From Eubacteriales bacterium (GTDB lineage: Bacteria > Bacillota > Clostridia > Lachnospirales > Lachnospiraceae), in the NCBI GenBank assembly GCA_030524745.1, contig JAUNGC010000008.1, positions 60,210 to 124,209 on the forward strand: a stretch of 64,000 nt of DNA, read 5' to 3'. A program made the translations under genes and the position numbers. Of this stretch, positions 8,154-16,805 are shown piece after piece. Below the pieces are notes generated by a model. It did not search any database and was not told where the DNA came from. It saw nothing but the letters and a program-made list of their open reading frames with translations. Positions within the stretch are counted from its first letter, which is position 1. Every line of letters begins with the position of its first letter.

Positions 8154-8438
8154 ATGTTGAATATGAACCTTCAGTTTTTTGCTCATAAGAAGGGTGTAGG
8201 CTCTACCAAGAACGGCAGAGATTCCGAATCCAAGAGACTTGGAGCAAAGAGAGCAGACGGACAGTTTGTAAAAGCTGGCAACATCCTTTACAGACAGCGC
8301 GGAACCAAGATTCATCCTGGCATTAACGTAGGCATCGGCGGCGATGATACATTATTTGCAAAGGTTGACGGGGTTCTGAGATTTGAAAGAAAAGGAAGAG
8401 ACAAGAAACAGGCTTCCGTATACCCTGTAGAACAGTAA
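8154..8438 (+). CDS. rpmA: 50S ribosomal protein L27 with cleavable N-terminal extension
   Basis: L27 reaches the peptidyl-transferase centre with its N-terminus. Here the protein (94 aa) starts [14 protein letters not shown]; the known Prp site lies after LQFF, leaving the mature end AHKKG. The rest ([25 protein letters not shown]) is typical of L27. GGAGG precedes the ATG, and the gene follows prp by three bases. A terminator closes the three-gene unit directly after the stop. Confidence 0.98.
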   Translation: MLNMNLQFFAHKKGVGSTKNGRDSESKRLGAKRADGQFVKAGNILYRQRGTKIHPGINVGIGGDDTLFAKVDGVLRFERKGRDKKQASVYPVEQ

Positions 8439-8443
8439 GGAAG

Positions 8444-8473
8444 AGCCCCAAACAGAAATGTCTGGGGCTTTTT
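8444..8473 (+). terminator. Intrinsic terminator after rpmA
   Basis: AGCCCCA (8444-8450) pairs with TGGGGCT (8463-8469), followed by TTTTT (8469-8473). It ends the rplU-prp-rpmA transcript; obgE then begins 140 bases later. Confidence 0.87.
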
Positions 8474-8613
8474 GATACAGACAGGATCTTTATGTACCTT
8501 TTACTTCGCATCCTGTTTTTATCAAAAAGCCCGATTCCGGGGATCCTATTGTGTGAAGATGTGATGCCGTTATCGTTTTCGGAACGATTGACAGCGTCAG
8601 AAATGAGGAAGAT

Positions 8614-9903
8614 ATGTTTGCTGACAGAGCGAAAATATATGTAAGAAGCGGAAAGGGCGGAGATGGCCATGTTTCTTTCCGCAGAGAAAAATATGTTCCG
8701 GCGGGCGGTCCTGACGGCGGCGACGGCGGAAGAGGGGGCGACGTCATCTTTGTCGTGGACGAAGGTCTCAATACGCTGACCGATTTTCGGCACGTGGGAA
8801 AATATAAGGCGGGAGACGGACAGGAAGGCGGAAAGAAAAACTGCCGCGGCAAGGACGGAAACGACATTATCATAAAGGTTCCGGAAGGAACCGTTATTAA
8901 AGAATTCAACAGCGGAAAGGTCATCGCGGATATGTCGGGAGAAAACCGCCGCGTTGTTTTGTTAAAGGGCGGCAAAGGTGGAAACGGAAACCAGCATTAT
9001 GCGACCAGCACGATGCAGGCGCCGAAATACGCGCAACCCGGACAGCCGGCGCAGGAACTGGAACTACAGCTTGAACTGAAGGTCATTGCAGACGTAGGAC
9101 TGGTTGGTTTTCCGAACGTAGGAAAGTCCACCCTGCTTTCCCGCGTGACCAATGCACGCCCCAAGATTGCCAATTATCACTTTACGACTTTGAACCCCAA
9201 CCTGGGCGTGGTGGATCTGGAGGATGCGAAAGGCTTTGTCATCGCCGATATTCCCGGCCTGATTGAGGGCGCTTCGGAAGGCGTCGGACTGGGCCATGAA
9301 TTTCTGCGTCACATCGAGAGGACAAAGGTGCTCATTCATATTGTGGACGCCGCCGGAACAGAGGGACGGGATCCTGTCGCCGATATTTATGCGATCAATC
9401 AGGAACTGGAAAATTACAGCGCAGGACTGACGCAGAAGCCCCAGGTGATCGCCGCCAATAAAATGGATGCTCTCTACGATCCGCAGGAGTCTCCGATTGA
9501 AAAAATCAGGGCGGAATTTGAGCCGAAAGGTATAAAGGTATTTCCGGTTTCAGCGGTCAGCGGTCAGGGTGTGAAAGAACTTCTTTATCATGTCCGTACG
9601 ATGCTGGATTCCCTGGATGACAAGCCAACGGTATTTGAGCAGGAATATTTCCCGGAATTTGCGCTTGCGGCTTCGGACGAGCCTTATTCGGTATTCTATG
9701 ATGAGGAAGAGTACGAATACGTGGTGGAAGGCCCCCGCATTGAGAAAATGCTGGGATATACCAATCTGGAATCTGAAAAAGGGTTCGCGTTCTTCCAGGA
9801 TTTCCTGAAAAATACCGGCATTTTGGAAGAACTGGAAAAACTCGGCATTGAGGAAGGCGATACGGTGCGAATGTACGGGCTTTCTTTCGATTATTATAAA
9901 TAA
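8614..9903 (+). CDS. obgE: GTPase Obg (ribosome assembly)
   Basis: Obg is an essential GTPase acting in 50S assembly and stress signalling. The 429-residue protein has the glycine-rich Obg fold at 1-158 (GGPDGGDGGRGGDV, LLKGGKGGNGNQHYATS), the G domain from about 160 with GFPNVGKSTL (G1), DIPGLIEGASEG (G3) and NKMD (G4), and the C-terminal OCT domain at about 350-429. It follows the rpmA terminator and leads into yhbY, nadD, yqeK and rsfS, all transcribed the same way. The ATG at 8614 follows GAGGAAG. Confidence 0.97.
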   Translation: MFADRAKIYVRSGKGGDGHVSFRREKYVPAGGPDGGDGGRGGDVIFVVDEGLNTLTDFRHVGKYKAGDGQEGGKKNCRGKDGNDIIIKVPEGTVIKEFNSGKVIADMSGENRRVVLLKGGKGGNGNQHYATSTMQAPKYAQPGQPAQELELQLELKVIADVGLVGFPNVGKSTLLSRVTNARPKIANYHFTTLNPNLGVVDLEDAKGFVIADIPGLIEGASEGVGLGHEFLRHIERTKVLIHIVDAAGTEGRDPVADIYAINQELENYSAGLTQKPQVIAANKMDALYDPQESPIEKIRAEFEPKGIKVFPVSAVSGQGVKELLYHVRTMLDSLDDKPTVFEQEYFPEFALAASDEPYSVFYDEEEYEYVVEGPRIEKMLGYTNLESEKGFAFFQDFLKNTGILEELEKLGIEEGDTVRMYGLSFDYYK

Positions 9904-9942
9904 ACTCATTTTCAGAAACGATAATGAGCAAGGAGTGACGTC

Positions 9943-10242
9943 ATGAAAACTTTAACAAGCAAGCAACGCACATATCTGATGAAACTTGCCTCTGATCTGG
10001 ATCCGGTTTTTCAGATTGGCAAATCCAGCCTGACCCCGGAATGCACTGCGGCGATCAACGAGGCTTTCAACACAAGGGAACTCATTAAAATTTCCGTATT
10101 GAAGAACTGCTTTGACGATCCAAAGGCTCTTGCACAGACGGTTGCAGAGCGGACCAAATCGACTGTCATACAGGTAATCGGCAAGAAAATCGTTCTCTAT
10201 AAAGAGAATAAAGATCATAAAAAAATAGAACTTCCCCTCTGA
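9943..10242 (+). CDS. yhbY: CRM-domain RNA-binding protein YhbY
   Basis: YhbY-type proteins are single CRM-domain factors that bind pre-50S ribosomal particles. The 99-residue product spans one CRM domain: LTSKQRTYLMKLASDLDP, QIGKSSLTPECTAAINEAF and a C-terminal IGKKIVLYKENK. It lies between obgE and nadD, the standard order in Clostridia, with AAGGAG upstream of the ATG. The role in ribosome assembly is from the family. Confidence 0.95.
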   Translation: MKTLTSKQRTYLMKLASDLDPVFQIGKSSLTPECTAAINEAFNTRELIKISVLKNCFDDPKALAQTVAERTKSTVIQVIGKKIVLYKENKDHKKIELPL

Positions 10243-10286
10243 CAGAATCGGAAAGCATTCTTTTATGTAAAAAGGAGGATGTCTGA

Positions 10287-10889
10287 ATGAAGAGAATCGG
10301 TATATTCGGAGGCACCTTCAATCCCATTCATAACGGACACCTGATTCTGGCAGAAGCCGCGCGCCAGAACTGTTGCCTGGAAGAAGTGCTGCTGATCCCC
10401 AGCGGCTGTTCCTATATGAAGGACCAGCGTGAGATCCTTCCCGGTAAAATCCGCCTTGAAATGGCCCGGCTGGCGGCCCTGGATAATCCGTATTTTACGG
10501 TATCGGACATTGAAATAAACCGCGCCGGTTATTCTTATACCAGCGAAACACTGAAGCAGTTGAGAAGGAAAATGCCGGATGCCCGGCTATACTATATTAT
10601 CGGAGCGGATACCCTCTTTCATATGGAGAACTGGAAAAATCCGGAGCAGATTTTTTCTGACTGCGTACTCGTTGCGGCCGTCAGAGACGGCTGGGAAAAC
10701 GCGCGGATGGAAAGGCAAATTTCCTATCTGACAGATAAATATCATGCCGATATCCGTCTGCTTCCTTCCCTTCATATTGAAATTTCTTCTACTGAAATCA
10801 GAAACAGATGCCGGAAGAATCTGTCGATTCGTTACCTCGTTCCGGAAAGCGTCAGACTGTTTCTGGAGCAAAACGGTTACTATTCTTAG
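10287..10889 (+). CDS. nadD: Nicotinate-nucleotide adenylyltransferase
   Basis: NadD transfers AMP from ATP to nicotinate mononucleotide, making deamido-NAD. The 200-residue protein shows the nucleotidyltransferase motifs GGTFNPIHNGHL at 9-20 and, near the C-terminus, ISSTEIRNR (ISSTxxR). IIGADTLFHMENW is the substrate-binding segment. AAGGAGG lies upstream of the ATG. It is followed 12 bases later by yqeK, as in most Firmicutes. Confidence 0.97.
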   Translation: MKRIGIFGGTFNPIHNGHLILAEAARQNCCLEEVLLIPSGCSYMKDQREILPGKIRLEMARLAALDNPYFTVSDIEINRAGYSYTSETLKQLRRKMPDARLYYIIGADTLFHMENWKNPEQIFSDCVLVAAVRDGWENARMERQISYLTDKYHADIRLLPSLHIEISSTEIRNRCRKNLSIRYLVPESVRLFLEQNGYYS

Positions 10890-10901
10890 GAGGAAAGCTT
10901 C

Positions 10902-11483
10902 ATGAAAGAATCAGATATCACGAAAATACGAAAATCCATGAAAAAAAAGCTGGACCCCAAACGATACGAGCATACGCTCGGCGTCGCGTATACGGCCGCC
11001 TCTCTTGCGATGTGCTATGGAACTGACATCAATAACGCATTGGTGGCCGGTCTGCTGCATGATTGTGCAAAATGCCTGAGCAATGAAAAACGGCTTTCCA
11101 TTTGCGCCAAGCACAATATTGCCGTCAGCAAAGCGGAAGAGAAGAATCCCTTTTTGCTGCATGCCAAGGTGGGCAGCTTTTTGGCTATGAAAAAATACGG
11201 GGTTACGGATAAGGATATTATCAATGCCATTTTGAACCATACCACGGGGCGTCCCGGCATGTCCACCCTGGAAAAAATCATATGGATTGCCGATTATATA
11301 GAACCCGGCAGAAAGCAGGCTCCGAATCTTGCGGCAATTCGGAAAATGGCGTTTGAGAATCTTGATAAGGCGTTATTGATGGCCCTGGAGGATACGCTGC
11401 AATATCTGAGTAAGGGAAAAATGGAAGTGGATTCCATGACACAGAAAACCTATGATTTTTATAAAAACGGAGGAGCACAATGA
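10902..11483 (+). CDS. yqeK: HD-domain Ap4A hydrolase YqeK
   Basis: YqeK is an HD-domain, iron-containing hydrolase that splits diadenosine tetraphosphate symmetrically into two ADP. The 193-residue protein carries the metal ligands in YEHTLGVAY (His), LLHDCAKCL (HD) and ILNHTTG, plus IIWIADYIEPGR. Its stop overlaps the start of rsfS by four bases. The lytR-type gene often found between yqeK and rsfS in relatives is absent here. Confidence 0.94.
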   Translation: MKESDITKIRKSMKKKLDPKRYEHTLGVAYTAASLAMCYGTDINNALVAGLLHDCAKCLSNEKRLSICAKHNIAVSKAEEKNPFLLHAKVGSFLAMKKYGVTDKDIINAILNHTTGRPGMSTLEKIIWIADYIEPGRKQAPNLAAIRKMAFENLDKALLMALEDTLQYLSKGKMEVDSMTQKTYDFYKNGGAQ

Positions 11484-11842
11484 CACAGGCAGCAGAGATG
11501 ACCAGACTTGCAATCGCCGCATTGGAGGATAAAAAAGCAGAAGATATCTGCATCATTGATATCAGCGAGGTTTCCGTGCTGGCAGATTATTTCCTGATCG
11601 CCAACGGCAGCAACCGAAACCAGGTGCAGGCGATGATCGATAATGTATCGGAAAAAATGGGAAGAGCAGGATTTTCCGTAAAAAATGTGGAAGGATATCA
11701 GACCGGTAACTGGATCCTGATGGACTATGGCGATCTGATTGTCCATGTATTTGATAAGCAAAACCGCCTTTTCTATGATCTGGAAAGAATCTGGAGAGAT
11801 GGAAAAAGAGTGGATCCGGCTACTTTTAAAGAGATGGAATGA
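11480..11842 (+). CDS. rsfS: Ribosomal silencing factor RsfS
   Basis: RsfS binds L14 and blocks joining of the ribosomal subunits in starved cells. The 120-residue product has the family core VLADYFLIANGSNRNQVQAM, GYQTGNWILMDYGDLIVHVF (each quoted up to 20 residues) and FYDLERIW. GGAGG stands upstream of the ATG, inside the end of yqeK, and the start overlaps the yqeK stop (ATGA). A terminator follows 50 bases downstream. Confidence 0.96.
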   Translation: MTQAAEMTRLAIAALEDKKAEDICIIDISEVSVLADYFLIANGSNRNQVQAMIDNVSEKMGRAGFSVKNVEGYQTGNWILMDYGDLIVHVFDKQNRLFYDLERIWRDGKRVDPATFKEME

Positions 11843-11893
11843 GTGGCGCTTTATAAAGCAGAATATTAAATGAAGTTTCCTTATGAACCAATA

Positions 11894-11933
11894 AGCCGCA
11901 GGGAGAAACGCTTCTTCCCGCGGCTGTATTTTT
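11894..11933 (+). terminator. Intrinsic terminator after rsfS
   Basis: GCCGC (11895-11899) pairs with GCGGC (11920-11924), extended past a bulge by GGGA/TCCC, then a T-run at 11929-11933. It ends the obgE-rsfS unit. It is convergent with lexA. Confidence 0.83.
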
Positions 11934-12022
11934 GACTCATGGTATTTTTAATTTATGGTATTGATAAATAAAAATGATTCCGGAAATTTTATAAAGAAGA
12001 CCCATTGACCTGAGAAAGAACG

Positions 12023-12643
12023 TCAATGATAAATGCGAAGTACGCCGAATACCTTGCCGATAATCTGGCAGTCATCCACGATGATGGGATCCATCGTGTC
12101 ATTCTCAGGCTGCAGGCGGATATGTCCATCTTCTTTATAAAAAGTCTTAACCGTGGCGGAATCGTCTATGAGAGCCACTATCATCTGACCATTGTGGGCT
12201 TCTTTGCAGCTTTGCACAAAGAGCTGGTCCCCGTCGTAAATGCCCGCATTAATCATGGATTCGCCCCGGACTTTCAGGATGAAGCAAGGATCTCCGGTGG
12301 GAATAATCTCAGCCGGAACGGGAAAGTAGCTTTCCACGTTTTCTTCAGCCAAAATAGGCTGTCCTGCCGCAACATTGCCGATCACAGGCAGACTTGTCAT
12401 CTCGGAGCGTATCATCTGAAAACTCTCGTCACAAATCTCAATTGCGCGCGGTTTCGTGGGATCCCGTCTGATAAAACCGTTCTTCTCCAGCGTCTCAAGA
12501 TGGGAATGAACGGAAGAAGTGGATTTTAAATGAACGGCTTCACAAATCTCACGGACCGACGGGGGATAACCTTTCCTCAAAATCTCATCCTTAATATAGT
12601 CCAATATTTCCTGCTGCTTCGCAGTAATCTTTCCCTGTGCCAT
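12023..12643 (-). CDS. lexA: SOS repressor LexA
   Basis: LexA represses SOS genes and cleaves itself when RecA is activated. The 206-residue protein has an N-terminal winged helix (about 1-65, ITAKQQEILDYI, SVREICEAVHLKSTSSVH), the Ala-Gly cleavage site in GNVAAGQPI, the catalytic serine in VRGESMINAG and the lysine in DDSATVKTFY. I chose the ATG at 12643 because it starts at the HTH domain and AAAGGGG lies upstream; an open frame continues further 5' but across the promoter. LexA-box-like sites in the divergent spacer predict autoregulation. Confidence 0.96.
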   Translation of the reverse strand: MAQGKITAKQQEILDYIKDEILRKGYPPSVREICEAVHLKSTSSVHSHLETLEKNGFIRRDPTKPRAIEICDESFQMIRSEMTSLPVIGNVAAGQPILAEENVESYFPVPAEIIPTGDPCFILKVRGESMINAGIYDGDQLFVQSCKEAHNGQMIVALIDDSATVKTFYKEDGHIRLQPENDTMDPIIVDDCQIIGKVFGVLRIYH

Positions 12644-12740
12644 AATGCAACCCCTTTCTGTGTGGCAGCATGATCGCCGTACACCGCCGATATGTGCGGA
12701 TACAGAACATCGTCTGCTGAGTCTATGAAACTTTATTAGT

Positions 12741-12769
12741 ATTATAACATACGAAATGCGAAAAAGCAA
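12741..12769 (-). promoter_or_regulatory. lexA promoter
   Basis: On the minus strand TTGCTT (12769-12764) and a perfect TATAAT (12746-12741) are 17 bases apart. The nearest LexA-box-like sequence (12780-12793) lies about ten bases upstream of its -35. Confidence 0.72.
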
Positions 12770-12779
12770 ACGTATATTC

Positions 12780-12891
12780 CGAAAAAATGTTCGATTTTTT
12801 TCAATTTTATTCTTGACTTCCGAAAGTACGTTCGCTATAATGGTCGTGTAAGGAACGAACGTTCGCAACAAGCGTTCGGAATGCATGTTCG
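12780..12891 (+). promoter_or_regulatory. Divergent SOS promoter with four LexA boxes
   Basis: Four 14-base sites fit the Gram-positive LexA box CGAAC-N4-GTTCG with at most a few mismatches: CGAAAAAATGTTCG (12780-12793), CGAAAGTACGTTCG (12821-12834), GGAACGAACGTTCG (12852-12865) and GGAATGCATGTTCG (12878-12891). A sigma-A promoter, TTGACT (12813-12818), 17 bases, TATAAT (12836-12841), drives yneA; the second box fills its spacer and the third covers the start site region. Repressor bound here would block yneA fully. Confidence 0.85.
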
Positions 12892-12917
12892 ACATTCTTT
12901 TCGGGAGGGATTTATTC

Positions 12918-13277
12918 ATGAAAGAGAGAGACCGGCGTATTCATAGAAACCGCATCAGAAGGATCAGGCAGCTTCGGCGTCGCATGATTTTCTCTTTTAT
13001 TATATTGTGCTTCTCCGCAATGACCGGCATCTTAGGATGCAGCTTTCTCTCAAAGGCGCAGGCCGACGGAGCGGAGATATCCTATAAATATTTCACCAGT
13101 GTGCGGATAGAACCCGGCGATACCCTTTATTCCATTGCACAGGAGCACGCTGACGAGCATTATTCGTCCACAGACGCCTATATCGAAGAAGTATGCCGGA
13201 CCAATCATCTGACAAGCACGGAGATTTGCGCCGGCGATTATCTGATCATTCCTTATTACAGTTCGGAATTCCGTTAG
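12918..13277 (+). CDS. yneA: SOS cell-division suppressor, YneA type
   Basis: YneA-type proteins are made after DNA damage and delay septation. The 119-residue product has a basic N-terminus, one membrane segment at about 20-38 (MIFSFIILCFSAMTGILGC) and an extracellular LysM-like domain at about 62-118 (VRIEPGDTLYSIAQEHAD, TEICAGDYLIIPYY). I chose the ATG at 12918 because GGGAGGGA stands upstream; an earlier ATG at 12885 overlaps a LexA box. The divergent position from lexA and the box inside its promoter fit B. subtilis lexA-yneA. The name is by domain layout and context. Confidence 0.9.
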   Translation: MKERDRRIHRNRIRRIRQLRRRMIFSFIILCFSAMTGILGCSFLSKAQADGAEISYKYFTSVRIEPGDTLYSIAQEHADEHYSSTDAYIEEVCRTNHLTSTEICAGDYLIIPYYSSEFR

Positions 13278-13323
13278 GTTATGACAATTACGGATAGACC
13301 TATATGATTCTTCTGATACAAAG

Positions 13324-13398
13324 AACGCCTTTCCAAAATGATATGCGCCCGCCCGGACATCCGGTAAGAGGACATACCAGAAACGGAAGGCGTTTTTT
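13324..13398 (+). terminator. Long-looped terminator-like hairpin after yneA
   Basis: AACGCCTTTCC (13324-13334) pairs, with one bulge, with GGAAGGCGTT (13385-13394), followed by a T-run to 13398. The loop of about 50 bases holds a smaller CCGG/CCGG hairpin (13354-13363 region). The rest of the gap up to 13530 is AT-rich without recognisable features. It could end the yneA transcript. Confidence 0.55.
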
Positions 13399-13529
13399 GC
13401 GACGTCATATGATCGGTTACTTTTGCGGATTTCTTTAGAAATTCTTTGGATTTTCCTGGCGCTTTTTTGAAGCTTTTTTGAGTAAATTAACACCAGGGAT
13501 GAGGGAACTGTAAGATATTTGCCCAGAGA

Positions 13530-13559
13530 TTGCGTTTTACCGGACTGCTATGTTAGAAT
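13530..13559 (+). promoter_or_regulatory. Candidate promoter of the two-component operon
   Basis: TTGCGT (13530-13535), 18 bases, TAGAAT (13554-13559). Both elements differ from consensus at two positions or fewer. It lies about 70 bases before the response-regulator start. Confidence 0.5.
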
Positions 13560-13627
13560 AGACTGGTTGATACAGGAAATGGCGCTAACGATCATCTGAC
13601 AGCCATGGAGACAGGGAGGAAAACATT

Positions 13628-14338
13628 TTGGAAAAAAATATAATTTTAATCGTGGAGGACGATTCCGATATCCGGGCGGGGGTTGAGATTTATTTAAAAA
13701 ATCAGGGATATACGGTCTATCAGGCCTGCGACGGCATAGAAGGTCTTGCGGCAATTGAGAAATATGAAATTGACCTTGCGATCGTGGATATCATGATGCC
13801 GAGGATGGACGGCATCACCATGATGATGAAAGTGCGGGAGAAGGAATATGACTTTCCGGTAATTATGCTTTCCGCAAAGTCCGAAGAAGTGGATAAAATT
13901 ATGGGCCTTAACATGGGCGCAGACGATTATATTACCAAACCGTTTACGCCGCTGGAACTGCTTGCCCGCGTCAATTCTCACCTGCGGCGCTATAATCGTT
14001 ACAGGGAAGCGCTTTCACAGGCGGAACCCGCCAGGGATACCTACCATGTGATCGGCGGCATTGAACTCAATGAAGAAACGGTGGAAGTGTTCGTGGATGG
14101 CAATCCCGTTAAGCTGACGCCGATTGAATTTAAGATCCTTCTTCTTTTGATGAAAAATCCGGGACGTGTTTTTTCGGCCGACGAAATTTACGAACGAATC
14201 TGGAATGAGAAGGCGATCAACACGGACACAATTATGGTACATATCCGGAAAATCCGGGAAAAAATTGAAATTGATCCCAAAAATCCAAAATATTTAAAGG
14301 TGGTGTGGGGCGTTGGATACAAAATGGAAAAACAATAA
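13628..14338 (+). CDS. OmpR/PhoB family response regulator
   Basis: The 236-residue protein has a receiver domain (about 5-118) with acidic pocket VEDDSD, phospho-acceptor Asp54 in AIVDIMMPRMDG, and the conserved lysine in ITKPFTP, followed by a winged-helix DNA-binding domain at about 145-235 (PVKLTPIEFKILLLLMKNPG, YERIWNEKA, VWGVGYKME). The start is TTG at 13628 after GGGAGGAAAACA. The coding end overlaps the kinase gene by 26 bases. The layout resembles VanR-type regulators, but targets are unknown. Confidence 0.93.
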   Translation: MEKNIILIVEDDSDIRAGVEIYLKNQGYTVYQACDGIEGLAAIEKYEIDLAIVDIMMPRMDGITMMMKVREKEYDFPVIMLSAKSEEVDKIMGLNMGADDYITKPFTPLELLARVNSHLRRYNRYREALSQAEPARDTYHVIGGIELNEETVEVFVDGNPVKLTPIEFKILLLLMKNPGRVFSADEIYERIWNEKAINTDTIMVHIRKIREKIEIDPKNPKYLKVVWGVGYKMEKQ

Positions 14339-16802
14339 AAAAAGAAGCGTTTTCATCGCTTCTGCAATGGTACTCGTTCTTACAATTATTTTCCTGTCTT
14401 TTTTCCCTTTTTTTGAAGAGCAGGCGGATAAAGAATTTGAAGACCCCTTTACAGGCGTTTCTTTTGTGCGAATGCTGTATGAGAGTAACTACATCCAGTA
14501 TAAATATCTGCGTGAGAGAGCGGACCAGAGAACCTACTCTTTTACGGATCTGTATGTGGATGCGCAATATCTGGGAGAAGAGCAGGAACTTCAGAACTTT
14601 TCCGGTTCGGTATATCAGGTTTCCGGCGACGCCGTCGCGCAAAGCGCCGTTTTGGATGAAAACGTTCAGTACGCCATGGAAAACTCTGTCAGCGAATTGT
14701 GGAATTTTAAAAGCCAGTCCATGGAGTTGACGCAGATGATGGACTACTATGCTGTGGATAAAGAAAGCGGTCTTTCCATCGGCAACAGCAGTCAGACTGC
14801 CCTGAAGGAAATCGCCGGCGGCGCCAGCCCGGAGAATAATCCATACGTTTATTATGTCTATTTAAACTATGGCAGCATCGGAAACCTGGAAAACTGTGCC
14901 GTCAGCGCTGTGGGAAGCGCCGGAGAATTTTTAAAACGGGTGGAGTCCCTGGGCAGGGAAAATTATCTGGAGGATTCCTATGATGAAAGCGGCACTTCTC
15001 ATGTTGTTTTTTACAATTCCGACGAGGACCTGTATTACCGGTATAAACTGACCTTAAAGCGCCCGGCCGATATGAAGATTGTTTATGCAATGACCTGGGA
15101 ACAATATCAGGCGTTTTTACAAGGCTACGATCAATATACCTTTTTGCCGAATTACGTTTACAGCAGTCAGAACAGTTATTTCAGCAGCGGCGTGACCGGA
15201 ACGCTTCTTCTCTTTGCCGCTATCGCAATGGCGCTGGGGGCTGCATCCGTGCATTTCTTTAACCGGAAAGAAAAAGGAAGTTATATCTATCAGGAGTTGA
15301 GGATATGCCGGCTGCCGTTGGAAGTGAACGCAATTATTTTCCTGTGCGGAATCGCTTTTGCGCAGCCTCTGGTCTGCCAGATCTGCGCTTATCAGAAAGG
15401 GTGGTTTCTGCCGAATCTGACAGACCAGATTCTGGAGCCGATGGATCTTACATGGTGCCTTTTGCCGGTGGTGGCAGTTCTGTTTTATCTGTACTTTTTC
15501 ATCGCTTTTACTTTAGGAAGCACATTACCGCGGCTGCTTCATTTTAAACGCTGTTTTAAGGAGTACAGCCTGGTATACCGCTATTGGGACCGGATCGTCA
15601 CTTATTTAAAAAATTTCTATCAGGAACTGGTAAACTTCGATATCGGTACGGATGCGAACAGGATCATTCTAAAGCTGGTGGCCGTTAATTTTGTGATATT
15701 GTCGTTCGTCAGCATGCTGTGGTTCTGGGGAATCTTCGCCCTCGCCGTTTATTCCGTTATCATTTACTTCCTGTTAAAGAAATATGTGAAGGATATTCAG
15801 AATAAATACCAGAATCTTCTCAAAGCAACCAGCGCAATTGCGCGGGGAGATTTTGACATCGCGCTGTCTGAGGATTTCGGCGTATTTGAAAGCTATAAAA
15901 ACGAACTTCGCCAGATTCAGGTCGATTTCAAAAAAACGGTCGACGAGGAAGTGAAAAGCCAGCGGATGAAATCGGAACTGATTACCAATGTTTCCCACGA
16001 TTTAAAAACGCCGCTGACAGCCATCATCACCTATATCAACCTGCTCAAAGAACCCGGCGTAACCGAAGAGCAGCGGCAGGAATATATCAATACGCTGGAT
16101 AAAAAGGCGGTCCGTCTGAAGCTGCTCATCGAGGATCTTTTTGAAGTGAGCAAAGCCACCACGAATAACGTCACATTAAACTACGAGAGAGTGGATATCG
16201 GCAACCTGATGCGGCAATGTTATCTGGAATATGAGGACAGAATTGAAGAAGCAAATCTGCAGTTTAAATTCATGTTGCCGGAAGAAAAGGTCATTCTGAC
16301 ACTGGATCCGCAGAAAACCTTCCGCATTTTTGAGAATCTCTATACCAATATTATCAAGTATGCGCTTCCCGCCACAAGAGTTTATGTGGTTTTAAAGGAC
16401 AGGGAAGAGGAGACGGAAATCGAAATTAAAAATATTTCCCGGACAGAACTTTTGGTTTCTCCGGAAGAACTGACAGAGCGTTTTGTGAGAGGCGACGATT
16501 CCCGGAACACGGAAGGCAGCGGTCTGGGGCTTGCCATTGTCAGAAGCTTTGCGGAACTGCAGCATGGCGTTCTTCATATTTCAGTAGACGGAGATTTGTT
16601 CAAAGCGACGCTGATTTTCAGAAAATGGAACGGCATAAAGGAAACGGAGCCGGAAGCCTTGCATGCCGGCGGCGCCGCCTCAGCGCCTGTAAAGGCGGAA
16701 CGGGCGGCTATCGATCCTCAAACGCCCCCCGCGCCGTCCTATGACCCGCGCAGATGGCGTACGGAAAAAAATCTGCGCAAAAAAAGATGGAACCGGCAAT
16801 AG
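14313..16802 (+). CDS. Large membrane sensor histidine kinase
   Basis: The 829-residue kinase begins at a TTG codon with AAAGGTGG upstream, inside the end of the response-regulator gene. An N-terminal membrane helix (about 12-30) and a long external segment (about 35-290) are followed by several more helices (about 297-480), then a linker, HisKA with the phospho-histidine in NVSHDLKTPL (about 562) and the ATPase domain with RIFENLYTNIIKYA and GSGLGLAIV (about 735). The C-terminal 50 residues are Ala/Pro/Arg-rich and outside known domains. The next possible ATG lies within the first helix, so the TTG is likely real. The ligand is unknown. Confidence 0.9.
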   Translation: MDTKWKNNKKRSVFIASAMVLVLTIIFLSFFPFFEEQADKEFEDPFTGVSFVRMLYESNYIQYKYLRERADQRTYSFTDLYVDAQYLGEEQELQNFSGSVYQVSGDAVAQSAVLDENVQYAMENSVSELWNFKSQSMELTQMMDYYAVDKESGLSIGNSSQTALKEIAGGASPENNPYVYYVYLNYGSIGNLENCAVSAVGSAGEFLKRVESLGRENYLEDSYDESGTSHVVFYNSDEDLYYRYKLTLKRPADMKIVYAMTWEQYQAFLQGYDQYTFLPNYVYSSQNSYFSSGVTGTLLLFAAIAMALGAASVHFFNRKEKGSYIYQELRICRLPLEVNAIIFLCGIAFAQPLVCQICAYQKGWFLPNLTDQILEPMDLTWCLLPVVAVLFYLYFFIAFTLGSTLPRLLHFKRCFKEYSLVYRYWDRIVTYLKNFYQELVNFDIGTDANRIILKLVAVNFVILSFVSMLWFWGIFALAVYSVIIYFLLKKYVKDIQNKYQNLLKATSAIARGDFDIALSEDFGVFESYKNELRQIQVDFKKTVDEEVKSQRMKSELITNVSHDLKTPLTAIITYINLLKEPGVTEEQRQEYINTLDKKAVRLKLLIEDLFEVSKATTNNVTLNYERVDIGNLMRQCYLEYEDRIEEANLQFKFMLPEEKVILTLDPQKTFRIFENLYTNIIKYALPATRVYVVLKDREEETEIEIKNISRTELLVSPEELTERFVRGDDSRNTEGSGLGLAIVRSFAELQHGVLHISVDGDLFKATLIFRKWNGIKETEPEALHAGGAASAPVKAERAAIDPQTPPAPSYDPRRWRTEKNLRKKRWNRQ

Positions 16803-16805
16803 CGT

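Noticed and set aside
12764-12782. A fifth LexA box, CAAACGTATATTCC
   Set aside because: It differs from the box at three positions, too weak to list beside the four better sites.
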